This document shows, piece after piece, positions 36,432-46,569 of a stretch of 64,000 nt of DNA. Position numbers and translations under genes: made by a program. The stretch's first letter is position 1. Every line of letters starts with the position of its first letter. A model generated the notes under the pieces. That model made no database searches, was not told the DNA's origin, and saw nothing but the letters and a program-made list of their open reading frames with translations. This DNA is from Nageia nagi. Lineage: Eukaryota > Pinophyta. The stretch lies in the NCBI GenBank assembly GCA_050084985.1, contig JBITNC010000001.1, positions 2,108,001-2,172,000 of the forward strand. Reading direction: 5' to 3'.

Positions 36432-36699
36432 GTAAGTTCAGCTTAATTTAGCGAGTTCTGCTACTATGTTTAGAGCTTGAATAGCGGTGTATAAATATTT
36501 TGTCATCATTTTTGCCAAGTAGTAGGTTTTTCCTTATTTGCTTCTTTTTCTGGATTATTTGCTTTCGATCTCGAGCTTTTATTTATTTTTTCGTTTTAAA
36601 ATTGGAGGTATTTTAAATAATTTACGGGTTTTACTTGAGCTGTAGCTGAACAATTGTAGGAATTATTAGCATCAGTTAAAAGTGAGGTATTTTGCTTGC

Positions 36700-38040
36700 G
36701 AATTAGGTAAAGATCGAGTTAATTTGAGTTTTTATGTTGTTTCTGAGCATGATTAGTGGTGTATCATAACTTTGATCTATCATGAGTATTTCCTTCTCAG
36801 AATATTTGGTGAAATTTGAAGTGAATGATGAGTTTTAGGTGAAATTTGATTTGAGTTAGGTTCTAATTGTAAGCATTGTATTGGATTTGAGGTATTTCGT
36901 TTGTGAATTATGTTCATTAGGTTCAGATCGAGCTAATTTCAATTAGGATTTAATTTGTAGTAGTTTTCAAGTGAACTATGTGCATTAGGTTAAGATCGAC
37001 TTAATTTGAGCTGGGATTGGTAAATCAGGTGAAATCTGAGCCAGCTTGAATTTGAATTGCTAGCATTATGTCAATCTGTGCTATTTGCATCTTGAATTTT
37101 GTATATTTGGTTACTTTTGAGATAATAAGTTGGGATTTTGTGCGTTCGGCGAAATTTGAGAAGTCTTGAACCGTAGTTGCTAGCACTAGGTTGCACATGA
37201 GCTGTTTTTAATTTGAATTATCTATATTAGGTTGGGATGCATTTCATTTGAGTTATAATCATCTGCATCGGTTCAAATTTAATTTGTGCTGTGTTTAGAT
37301 TGTTAAAATTTAAAATCATGTTAAATGTGAGATATCTTGGTTGTGAAATTTCAACATCGGGTCAAGGTTTCTTATATTTGAATTATACGCAGTAGGTTGA
37401 ACAGGAACTGAATTAAATTCAGATTAGTGTTGAGAACGAGTTAATTTGAGTTTGCATTATGTGATTGAGGTTTTGTTTGGGCTGAATAGAGTTTGAATCG
37501 TTATCATTATTTTGATATGAATCATGTGCATTAGGTAAGCGTTTTGTTAATTTATTTATGTGCATTAGGTTGAATTGAAGCTGAGTTGAATTCGGATTAC
37601 CAATAGGCTAATTTTAGGCTGTTTTTTTTCAATTTGACTTTTGTCTATTAGGTTAATAATAGTTAGTTTTTGACTCTCTTTTCCATTTGTTTTTTTGTGT
37701 ATTAGATTAATTATGGTTGTTTTTGACTAAAGTACACAATAGGAAATCTTGAGGGGATTTGAATTTGAGTTGTAATTTAGGTTATCTTTGGGCGGGTTTG
37801 AATTAGAATAATGTGCATTAAGTGGAATTTAAGCTGAATTGACTTTGGATGGTTGATATTTTGGTGAATTTGATGAATTTTGCGTGCAAACCGAGTGCAT
37901 TAGGTTGAACTGTAGATAGTGAGTTTGTTACATATGGCTTAGGTTAAAATGTAGTCAATTTGAGTTTGAATTATGTGGATTAATTTGAATTTCTGTGGAC
38001 TGAATTTTGATTGTTAGTATTATGTTGAATTTGAGCATGG
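36700..38040 (+). repeat. degenerate repeat built on GCATTAGGTTGAA
   Basis: Variants of TGTGCATTAGGTTGAAnTGAAGCTGAATTG recur about a dozen times (for example near 36913, 36978, 37527, 37560, 37648, 37815 and 37897) at irregular intervals of roughly 40-150 bases, often preceded by TTTGAATTATG. No frame is open. It looks like an old tandem repeat that has eroded inside the 5' part of NEDD1 intron 1. Confidence 0.55.
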
Positions 38041-38097
38041 TGATGAGAGTTAATGAAAAGTAAGCTCTCCACTCTTTCCTTCTTCAACAAGTTATAG

Positions 38098-38706
38098 TGT
38101 AATGCCCCCTCTTGTGGTCCCCACTCATCCTATGCAATGTTAAAATAAAATTTGCCAAGTGGAGGTGGGACACACTTTTTGTTTTGTCATTAGGAGTAAT
38201 TTTTGTATTAAAAAAAAATAATAAAATGGCTTTGGGTTTTAACTTTTGTGCCACTTAATGGGCAATTAGAAGCCGAAAAGGGGACATTTGGCTATAAGTA
38301 GGAGGAGTGCTTCATTTGTGAGGATCTTTGTGTATTTTGATATTGTGATTTTTAGAGTGAAGGGCTGATCCCAACATCTTCAGAAGAGCCAACCATTGTA
38401 GACAAGATGATGATCCCTTTCTCTTGGTTGAGGATTCAAGGGTTGATCCCTTGAGTGTTTGAGAGTGAATCCATCCAGGGTTTACCACTTGGACATATTG
38501 AAACTTCAGCATCAAATTTGAGAGTATATGATCAGATGTGAATTTATGATCAAATCTGTTGAATTAAATATCAGATCTGAAGTTTATAAATAGATCTATC
38601 AGATCTGAAAGCATTGTGGTTAGATCTATCAGATCTGAAGGTTTTGTCAATAGATCTATGGTTGGTTGAGAGATTGAAGACATACAGACCAGTTCTGGCC
38701 TCTACA
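38098..38706 (-). repeat. LTR of a minus-strand chromovirus remnant
   Basis: Ends are TGTAATGCCCCCTC (38098) and GGCCTCTACA (38706), so on either strand it has TGTA...TACA termini. It is 609 bp with no open frame. AGATCTATCAGATCTGAA words repeat several times at 38535-38670. Since the adjoining coding remnant reads on the minus strand with the integrase end nearest, this should be that element's 3' LTR. Confidence 0.6.
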
Positions 38707-39271
38707 ACTTGGCGTCTAACCTTAGGCAATTTTTATTGTATTTTTTGAGCATGATTTGAGCTCCTTGTGTGCCCTAGTTTGTATTGCCATTTGCGGATAA
38801 TTTTGATAAAATTTGTGTGGCTAGATCTAGTCAATTTGAGGGTTTTTTGTGTCATTCTCTGAGTTAATTTGTAGATCTGATTTTTATTTGTGAAATCTGA
38901 TTTTTTTACTGGTAAATTTGCTAAATCTTTTGGTTAGGGTTCTTCCATCTAGAAGCTCTTTTTGTGCTTGAATATTTCCTCCAAGTACTTGTTTAAGATA
39001 AGAAACATGAAAAATTGGATGAATTCATGAAGATGCTAGTAGTTCTAGTGTAGATGCCACCTGTTCAATCCTCTTAAACTCTTTGTATGGAATTTTGGTG
39101 CCAATTTTGGTTTTTTTTTGCTTTCAAAGATGCTTGCTTGAATGGTTGGATATTAGTAGTTTTATTTCCTTGTTCTAGATTGATAGCATGGTCGTGAGAT
39201 CTTTTTAGAGGTAATACTTGTAGTTGTTGAAAGATCTTATTATGCTCGAGGACGATTTGTTGTAGGTCATA
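38707..39271 (-). pseudogene. chromovirus pol remnant, RT start fused to integrase end
   Basis: The minus strand reads DLQQIVLEHNKIFQQLQVLP, then LKRSHDHAINLEQGN and NIQPF, which is the segment just before RT in Reina/Tekay-type chromoviruses (LPPxRSHDHAIxLxxG). Without a gap it then gives YKEFKRIEQV, LELLASS and IHPIFHVSYLKQVLGG, the C-terminal integrase module (FKRIEQVGxVAYxLELP, HPVFHVSxLK). The roughly 3 kb between these in a full element is missing, so an internal deletion joined them. The right side is cut at 39272 by the next LTR-like element. Confidence 0.75.
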
Positions 39272-40760
39272 TGTGTTGTGCCCACACAACACACCCCAAG
39301 ATGCAGCATTTTGGGGACCCTACTTTTTTTGGAGGCAATGGATGACATTGCCTAGAGGTGACTATACGACGGCTAAAGAAAAGAGTCAGAGCAGTCAAGT
39401 GATGAAGCAGTGCACACAAATACCCATAGAGGCACCAAGTCAGTTCAGTGCGTCCAGGGGCCATTCATGGTCCGGTTTCAAACAACATCAAGCAGGATGT
39501 AGTTTTGAATCACAGCAGTGACCAAGAAGGGAGTTTTTTACCAAGCGACCAACAAAGCATAAAAAGGCGCGTTTTCACAGCATTTGAGTGCAAGACTGGT
39601 AGAGTTGACAAAAAAGAGCATTTTTTCAAGAATTGAGCTCATAGGTACCTAGCATCAGCAAAGGCGCGTTTTTTGCAAAATTTGAGCGCAAAGTACCTGA
39701 GTAGCCAAAATGAGCATTTTTGTCACTTTTGAGTTCAGGTGCCTTGCCTTGAAAATGACAAGGATGATAAAAATGGACGTTTTTGTTAAAGTTGACCCCG
39801 AAAAGCTGGAAAAGGGCAAGTAAGGTAGAAAGATGCGTTTTGGTCACTTTTGGGCCCGGAAACGATCAATATGGTAAAAAGGTACGTTTTGCATGATTTG
39901 AGTTCGGAAAGCTCGAAAATGACCAAAAGTGACAAATTGAGCCCAGAATGTCCAGAAATGCTCAAAAATGCAAAAAGAAAAAGGTCGTTTTTTCACACCA
40001 AGGGCTTGGAAATGGGCGGAATTAAATACTTTCAGCCCAGAAATGCCGAAAATGATGGAAAATGACAACTTTGAGCTCGGAAAGGTGGAAATGGTCGTTT
40101 CTACACCGTTTGAGCTCGAAAATGATCGAAAATATAGAGTTTGAGCTCGCAGGTACCAAAAAGGGTGTTTTGGTCAAGTTTGAGCTTGGGAACGTTGGGA
40201 GTGGCCAAAAATTGCTCAGATTGAGTCCAGAATGTTCGAAAATGCAAGTTTGAGTCCAGAATGTTCGAAAATGCAAGTTTGAGTCCAGAATGTTCGAAAA
40301 TGCAAGTTTGAGTAGCCTTAGCCTTGGGCACGTTTTCCCAAGGCATTGAAAATCCAAGTGAGGGAAAAATGGTGCATGTTGCTTATATATAAATAAAATG
40401 GTATCGGAATTCAAGTCTAAGAGCGTATTCGGAGAGATAGGTGAATTCTATCACAGTTAAGACTCGAAATTTTTGATTTTGACCAAGTCTAAGGCATTCT
40501 GAGGCTAGGTGCAATTTTTCAAGCCTATGGAAATCCATAGAGATACATTTTGGCACCTAGATAGTAAAGAAAAAAGTGGAAATGCATCAAAAATGAAATC
40601 CAAATGCATGAATGAGTGGAAAATATGGTTCTAAGCCACATTAAGTCTCGAAATTTTTGGTTTTGAGCAAGTAAAGACCCCCAAAATGCTAGGCGCAAGT
40701 TTCTAGATGTTTCTAAAACCATTGAAGTGAAAAATGGCATCTAGGTTGACAAGGTAGAAT
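39272..40760 (+). repeat. left arm of large inverted repeat
   Basis: Pairs with 43062-44344. For example AGAGCGTATTCGGAGAGATA at 40421 corresponds to TATCTCTCCGAATACGCTTT at 43383, and GCATTTTGGGGACCC near 39305 to GGGTCCCCAAAATGC near 44300. The left arm is 1,489 bp against 1,283 bp on the right, most of the difference lying in the GAGCTCGAAAATG block. Confidence 0.88.
40221..40312 (+). repeat. 29-bp tandem repeat, three copies
   Basis: GAGTCCAGAATGTTCGAAAA with ATGCAAGTTT occurs at 40223, 40252 and 40281, exactly 29 bases apart and almost identical. One related copy is present in the opposite arm near 43510-43560. Confidence 0.9.
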
Positions 40761-42320
40761 CATTTTTGACCAAAAATCAAGTTTAGGTGCTTGGGACCAA
40801 GGAAAACATAATTGCAAACACGTTTAGGTCTCAATATTTTCGATTTTGAGCACATTTGGGCAGTCCAAAGGCTAGGTGCAAGTTTTGAGAGCTATGGAAA
40901 TCCAATGAGGTGAAAAATGGCACCTAGGATCAAGGAATTTGATAAATTTTGGTCAAAAATCAAGTTTGAGGGGTCTACAAGGTGTAAATGTGATTTCCAG
41001 CACATTTAAGTCTTGAAAAATTTGAAAATGAGCAAGTTTTGACCCTCTAAAGGCTAGGCACAGGTTTGCAAATGTTTTTAATTCCATAGAGATGAAAAAT
41101 GGTGCCTAACTTGGGACCAAGGAAAACATAATTGCAAACACGTTTAGGTCTCAATATTTTCGATTTTGAGCACATTTGGGCAGTCCAAAGGCTAGGTGCA
41201 AGTTTTGAGAGCTATGGAAATCCAATGAGGTGAAAAATGGCACCTAGGATCAAGGAATTTGATAAATTTTGGTCAAAAATCAAGTTTGAGGGGTCTACAA
41301 GGTGTAAATTGTGATTTCCAGCACATTTAAGTCTTGAAAAATTTGAAAATGAGCAAGTTTTGACCCTCTAAAGGCTAGGCACAGGTTTGCAAATGTTTTT
41401 AATTCCATAGAGATGAAAAATGGTGCCTAACTTGGAGTGATAAGTAAAAAATTCATAAAAAATTGATCCCAAGGTGTCAATTGCATGGAAAACCCCATTT
41501 TGAGCACATTTAGAACTATAAAATTCAAATTTTGAGTAATGGAAAGGCACCTAAAGGCTAGGCGCAGGTTTTCATCCCATTGGAAATCCAATGGAGGGAA
41601 ATCTAGCACCTAAGATGGAAATATTTTATAAATTTTGCTCAAAACTTAAGTATGAAGGGTCCATTGGGTCAAAAACATCATTTCAAGCATGTTTAAACTT
41701 GCAAAATTTGAATTTTAAGCAATTTTGAGGCACCTAAAGGGTAGGCACAGTTTTTAATGTCATTAGGAATCCAATGAAGTGAAATCTAGTGCTTAGAAAT
41801 AAGAATTTTTGAAAATTTGCCTCAAAATCCAAATTTCAAGGGTCAATTGCAAGGAAAACATGATTTCTAGTACATTTAAACTTGCAAATTTCCAAATTTG
41901 AGCAAGGTAAGTGGCCCAAAATCCTAGGCACTAGTTTTCTATTTTTTTTTCAATTCCAATGAGTTGAAAAATGGCACCTAGCATGAGGAGGAATGAAATT
42001 TTTTGCAAAAACTTCAATTTTTTCACATGGTTGCATGAAAAGAGTATTCTAAGCATGTTTAAACTTACAAATGTTTGGAATTGAGCACTAGAAATGCCCC
42101 AAAAAGTCAGGCGCAGGTTTCCAAGCCATTGGAGAACCTAAAAAAGTGAAAATTGGCGCCTAGGTGCAAGGAGAAAGCCCCAAAAGTCATCAAAATTCGA
42201 TTTTGGGCACATAGATGGGTGAAGGAAGTGATTTGAATCACATTTAAACTTTGATTTTTTTCATTTTGACCGAAGGAAGTGCCTCAAAAAGTTAAGTGCA
42301 GGTTTGCAATCCTATGGAGT
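40505..42320 (+). repeat. array of about 180-bp units with palindrome-ended modules
   Basis: GCTAGGYGCA-like starts occur near 40505, 40690, 40869, 41050, 41190, 41371, 41549, 41735, 41923, 42104 and 42290. About 45-55 bases after most of them comes the inverse TGGCRCCTAG. The first and third modules have perfect 8-base ends CTAGGTGC...GCACCTAG. Between modules are GTTTAAACTTGCAAAnTTT and TTTGAGCAAGTTTGAG words. Units are 70-90% similar by eye. Confidence 0.82.
40791..41431 (+). repeat. 320-bp direct tandem duplication
   Basis: 40791-41110 and 41111-41431 are almost identical; the only difference I see is one extra T (GTGTAAATTGTG in the second copy). It covers two of the module units, so it is a recent expansion by unequal exchange or slippage inside an otherwise old array. 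Confidence 0.9.
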
Positions 42321-42422
42321 GTTCAAAGGCTCCAAAAACTTAAAAATTATGCAAAGTGCACCCCAAAAGCACTTTTTTAGGTTAAAAACCCATTAAAGAG
42401 CATGAAAAAGGCCCAAAAAACC

Positions 42423-42430
42423 TATAAATA
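42423..42430 (+). promoter_or_regulatory. TATA box of the LTR-like element
   Basis: CCTATAAATACCCCCTCAAG after the module array is a strong plant TATA context, followed about 30 bases later by C-rich sequence that could hold the transcription start. Confidence 0.5.
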
Positions 42431-43061
42431 CCCCCTCAAGCATCTCATTTGCTCCACAAACATTCTCCTTGAGCCTCCATGCACCCATTTTTGAGCAAAA
42501 TCCCCACAAAACCCACAAAATTGCTCAAAAACTTCAAAATTGCTCAAAAAACTTCAAAATTGCTCACAAGATCCAAAATAAGCCAAAACCTTGTCAAATT
42601 TTTTCAAGGATCTTAGAATTCCATTCTCTATCCACCCATTAGGTCAAATCCACTTTTTAAAAATTTTCAAAATTTCAGACCCCCATCTTTTGGCCATTTT
42701 CACCATTTTCAAGCTTTTTGAAAAAAAGTTAAAAAAAACACAAAAAATAGTTTTTCAGGGCCAAAAAACTCCAAAATTTTGAGTGATCCAAACTTCGAAG
42801 TGAATACCAAAGTGATAGATCCCATATAGGAGAGCAGCTCCTTCATTCACTTCCCAAAAACGAAGCTTGAAAACCCATTTTACATCCCTATCTTTCCAAG
42901 TTTCGAAGTTGCAAAAACCTGTCAAAAAGCAAATACATGGGCTAAAAAAACGAGTTAATTCGGACCCCGAAAACTCGAAATTTTTCTTCGAAACTTGGCC
43001 ACAAGCCTCCTAGATTTATTTGCCAACACCCCATGTACTTGTTTTCCAATTTCAAAAAACG

Positions 43062-44344
43062 TTCTATCTTGTCAATCTAGGCATCATTTTTCACTCCAAT
43101 GGATTTGGAAACATCTAGAAACTTGCGCCTAGCATTTTGGGGGTCTTTACTTGCTCAAAATAAAAAATTTCGGGACCTAATGTGGCTTAGAACCATCTTT
43201 TCCACTCATTCATGCATTTGGATTTCATTTTTGATGCATTTCCACTTTTTCTTTACTATCTAGGTGTTAAAATGCATCTCTATGGATTTCCCATAGGCTT
43301 GAAAAACTGCCCCTGGCCTTATAGTGCCTTAGACTTGGTCAAAATTGAAAATTTCGAGTCTTTATTGTGATAGAACTCATCTTATCTCTCCGAATACGCT
43401 TTTAGACTCGAATTCCGATACCATTTGCATTTATCTATAAGAAACTTGCACCATTTTTCCCTTACACAGATCTTTAGTACGTTGGGAAAACGTGCTTGGG
43501 GCTAAGACTACTCAAACTTGCATTTTCAAACCATTCTAGACTCATTCTGTGCATTTTCGGCCACTCTCGGCGTCTTCGAGCTCAATCTCAATCAAAATGC
43601 CCTTTATGGCACCTCCAAGCTCAAACTCTGCATTTTCGAGCTCAAACGGTGCAAAAATGACCATTTCTGCCTTTTTGGGCTCAAAGTTGTCATTTTTTGT
43701 CATTTCCGGCCTTTTCGGACTCAAATCGTGCAAAACGCACCTTTTTTACCATATGACCATTTCTGGGCTCAAAAGTGACTAAAATGTGCTTTTCTACCTT
43801 ACTTGCCCTTTTCTAGCTTTTCGGGGTCAACTTTGACAAAAACGTCCATTTTTGTCATCCTTGTCATTTTCAAGACACCCAGACTCAAACTTGACAAAAA
43901 TGTCCATTTTTGTCACCTTGGATACCTTAACACCCAAATTGTGCAAAAATGTGCCTTTCTATTGCGCTAGGTACCTGTGAGCTCAATCTTTGCAAAAACG
44001 TGCCCTTTCGTCAACTCTGTCACTCTTGTGCTCAAATGTTGAAAAATGTGCCCTTTTATGCTTTGTTGGTTGCTTGGTGAAAAACTACTTTCCTGGTCGC
44101 TATCGTGATGCAAAACTACGTCCTTCTTGATGTTGCTTGAAACCAGACTATGAATGGCCTCTGGATGCACTGAACTGATTTGGTGCCTCTGTGGGTACGT
44201 GTATGCACTGCTTCGCCATCTAGCCACGCTGCTGATTCTTCTCTTTGGTAGTTGTCTAGTCATCTCCAGGCAATGTTGTCCATTGCCTTCAAAAAGTAGG
44301 GTCCCCAAAATGCTACATATTGGGTGTGTTTGTGCAGGCACACA
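43062..44344 (-). repeat. right arm of large inverted repeat
   Basis: Reverse complement of the first 1.5 kb of the element at 39272. Its outer end on the minus strand reads TGTGTGCCTGCACAAACACA then GCATTTTGGGGACCC, so it is the head of a second, oppositely oriented copy truncated near 43062. Arms are separated by 2,301 bp. Confidence 0.88.
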
Positions 44345-44854
44345 AAGCCTAAGAAGAAAAGCATAGAAATTGGCTAAGTCCAAGGCTGATCGCATGGTAC
44401 AGGAAAGTCACTCATCCATCTTTGAGGAATGGTGCGACCACCCTTCAAGCGGATTTCAGCCCCTAAAAATGACTAAGTCCTCAAAATTTTTCATCTTCAG
44501 GGTGTTTGCATGATTTCAAAAAGTTGCCTTACCATCCTTCAAAAATCCCCTCTTGAAGAAGCAAAGCTGAAAACAAGGAAAATGGTTCATTTGGAAGGTG
44601 TTCGCATGGTTTCAAATAGTTAGAAATCCATCTTTCTCCAATCATGTGACCACCCCTTTTGAATGGTTCGGGAGCACAAAATTGGCTAAGTGTTCGAAAT
44701 TCCTCTTCAAAGGGCATTCACACAATTCAAAAAAGTTGCAAATCCATCTTTTTGTAATCTCCCAATCAGCCTCACTTGAACATTGCACTTGCCTTAGTCA
44801 CATTCGGCCTTCACCTTGGCCGTACAGACGAGGACACCTGGCAGATGAGGCTAG

Positions 44855-44863
44855 TATATAAGG
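44855..44863 (+). promoter_or_regulatory. TATA-like box 1 in module array
   Basis: GACACCTGGCAGATGAGGCT precedes TATATAAGGAAGGAG. The same arrangement recurs at 45181 and 45672. Confidence 0.45.
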
Positions 44864-45180
44864 AAGGAGCCACCTAGTTCATTTGTTCACTCAGTTTGCA
44901 GATCCAAGGGTGTTTGCACAATTTCAAAAAGTCACCTTTTCATCTTTCAAAAACCATGCGACCACCCGCTTTTCAGGATTTTTATGCTCTAAATTGGCTA
45001 AGTGTTGAGTTAAGGGGCTCCCTAGAGGCGTTCGCATGATTTCAAAACATTGCAAAATCATCTTTGGCAAAGCATGTGACCACCCCTCTAGACGTTGAGC
45101 ATGCATCAAGGGAGTTTGTCTCAGGCTCGTTCGACCTTCACTCTAACCAGTCTAGTGTAGACACCTGTCAAGCAAGAAAC

Positions 45181-45188
45181 TATAAAAG
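45181..45188 (+). promoter_or_regulatory. TATA-like box 2 in module array
   Basis: GACACCTGTCAAGCAAGAAAC precedes TATAAAAGCAAGAACAAG, followed by GTTAGATTTGGCATCC. Confidence 0.45.
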
Positions 45189-45671
45189 CAAGAACAAGCA
45201 CTTATTTGGACCAAGTTAGATTTGGCATCCAAAGTGGTCGCATGGTTCAGGAAAGTTAGAATTGCTTCTTTTGCAAAAGGCCCGACCACTCCCTTGCACT
45301 TCCAAAAATCGGCTAAGTGTTAGCCCAAAGTACTTAAGGAGTGTTCACATGATTTTGGCAAGTCATAATGGCATCTTTTGGAAGACATGCGACCACCCCT
45401 TCTTTGCATCCAGGCTCAATTCAAGTGATTGTATGGTTTTGAGAAGTCACCTTTGCATCTTTTGGAGGATGTGCTATCACCCTCTTAGCCACATTTTGGG
45501 ACCAAGTTTGGCACCTCATCTTGTTCGTCCCTGGTCGCATGTTCTCACAAAGTTACAATTACATCATTTTGAGAGCTAGTGACCACTCTCCTCCTCTTGC
45601 ATGGAAAAGGACACTTGTTGAAGAACTTGTTTTCTCTCCAAGACGTTGCCACTTGGCAATTTTGAAGCACT

Positions 45672-45679
45672 TATAAAAG
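45672..45679 (+). promoter_or_regulatory. TATA-like box 3 in module array
   Basis: GCCACTTGGCAATTTTGAAG precedes CACTTATAAAAGAAAGAAG, followed by GTTAGATTTGGTACTTC as after box 2. Confidence 0.45.
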
Positions 45680-46359
45680 AAAGAAGAGGGGATGACTTAG
45701 TTAGATTTGGTACTTCATTACTAGTCGCACGGTTTTGTCAAGTCACATCTCCATCATCCCAAAGATGTGCGACCACCTTCTTGCATTAACATTGATACCT
45801 CGTGTTTTGTTGCACTTATTGCACCTTGCATTAACTCATTTTTGCATTTGGTCGTGTGGTCCCTAGGAGATAGATGTCCATCATTCTCAATGGACGCGAC
45901 CACCTTTTGCATTAATCAAGTAAAATTTTGCTGCATGGCCATTTGAGTAGTAATTGCATTTTGTCCTATGTGGGTCCATGCATACTTTAAGTCTTTTTGT
46001 TTTGTCTTAGTTGAACCTTCCATTTTGTCACGTTGCATGAAGTCAACTTTTTGTGGTCGCATCATTTGCCCAAGATAGGAAGCAACATTTCGATTTGGTG
46101 CGATTAGGTCCATGAGCATTTGCATTTAGAAAGGGGCCCACCAGCTAGTCGACATAGATGCATTCATGCATTGAAGTCATATCATAAACAATGTTGCATG
46201 TGGGAAAGGCCGACGACCTTGTTGTCACAAATATCCATTGTCCAAAGTTCGCATCCATACAAAGGCATACATATCCGCCGGGCATTGCATCCTTCTTGCA
46301 CCACGTCCACTGTCTGTTGAGTCCAGTTGCTACTAACTTGGTTTGCTTGTGTAGGTTCG

Positions 46360-46569
46360 AAATGGCAAAGATAAATACCAAACTAGGAAGACCAGAGATT
46401 TGCAATTGGCCAGGTTGACTGACTGGAGTTAGATAGAATTTGTGAAGGAGAATCTTGAGAATCCTTTGAAACAAGCTAAATTCAAAAATATTTTCATCAA
46501 CATTCAAGCTACCAACTGGTCACATACTGACCCAATTCGGACACTCCAAGCCATTGGGGAGTTAGATAA
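46360..46569 (+). pseudogene. unrecognised reading frame, part 1, split by hAT-1
   Basis: The frame reads GKDKYQTRKTRDLQLARLTD, a stop, then IEFVKENLENPLKQAKFKNI and TNWSHTDPIRTLQAIGELDK. A potential ATG at 46361 is one frame off, so a frameshift is likely. No family is recognised. It lies downstream of the palindrome-module array as a gag would lie after a long LTR and leader, and it appears to continue after the hAT insertion at 49773. I therefore suspect the first ORF of a retrotransposon, but this is inference. Confidence 0.45.

Larger units (their letters stand above)
39272..43061 (+). mobile_element. long LTR-like element of unrecognised family (arm plus spacer)
   Basis: Begins TGTGTTGTGCCCACACAACA, followed by GCATTTTGGGGACCC, at the point where the chromovirus sequence breaks off. 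It has no protein-coding frame. In order: a GAGCTCGAAAATG-rich block (39590-40330), an array of palindrome-ended modules (40505-42320) and a clear TATAAATA at 42423 followed by CCCCTCAAGC. This layout (TG start, repeats, TATA box) is that of a very long LTR U3 region. Its 3' end was not identified. The first 1.5 kb is repeated in opposite orientation at 43062-44344. Confidence 0.6.
44389..46090 (+). repeat. array of GGTCGCA...TGCGACC palindrome-ended modules
   Basis: About a dozen 50-60-base modules start with TTCGCATGRTTTCAAAA or GGTCGCATGG and end with RTGYGACCACCCC. Starts lie near 44389, 44503, 44601, 44709, 44910, 45031, 45236, 45346, 45430, 45533, 45724 and 45850, with a partial one at 46056. 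The module at 45724-45777 has perfect TCGCAC...GTGCGA ends. Inside, AAGTYRC...CATCTTTT is conserved. Modules are 50-200 bases apart. No coding frame crosses the region. Confidence 0.82.

Noticed and set aside
39850-40414. Several overlapping open frames on both strands in the LTR-like arms
   Set aside because: They arise from the periodic GAGCTCGAAAATG tract, which lacks stops on both strands; amino-acid content is repetitive and matches no family.
44389-46090. CRISPR-like or satellite array
   Set aside because: Modules are imperfect, unequally spaced, in a plant intron, and have inverted ends and not constant repeats with unique spacers of fixed length.
44389-46090. Hammerhead ribozyme (retrozyme) modules
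   Set aside because: I looked for the conserved CTGATGA and GAAA core in the palindrome-ended modules and did not find them.
46562-46569. TTAGATAA / TAAAAGAA as target duplication of hAT-1
   Set aside because: Only five of eight bases match; shifting the ends by a few bases does not give a better pair, so no duplication is annotated.
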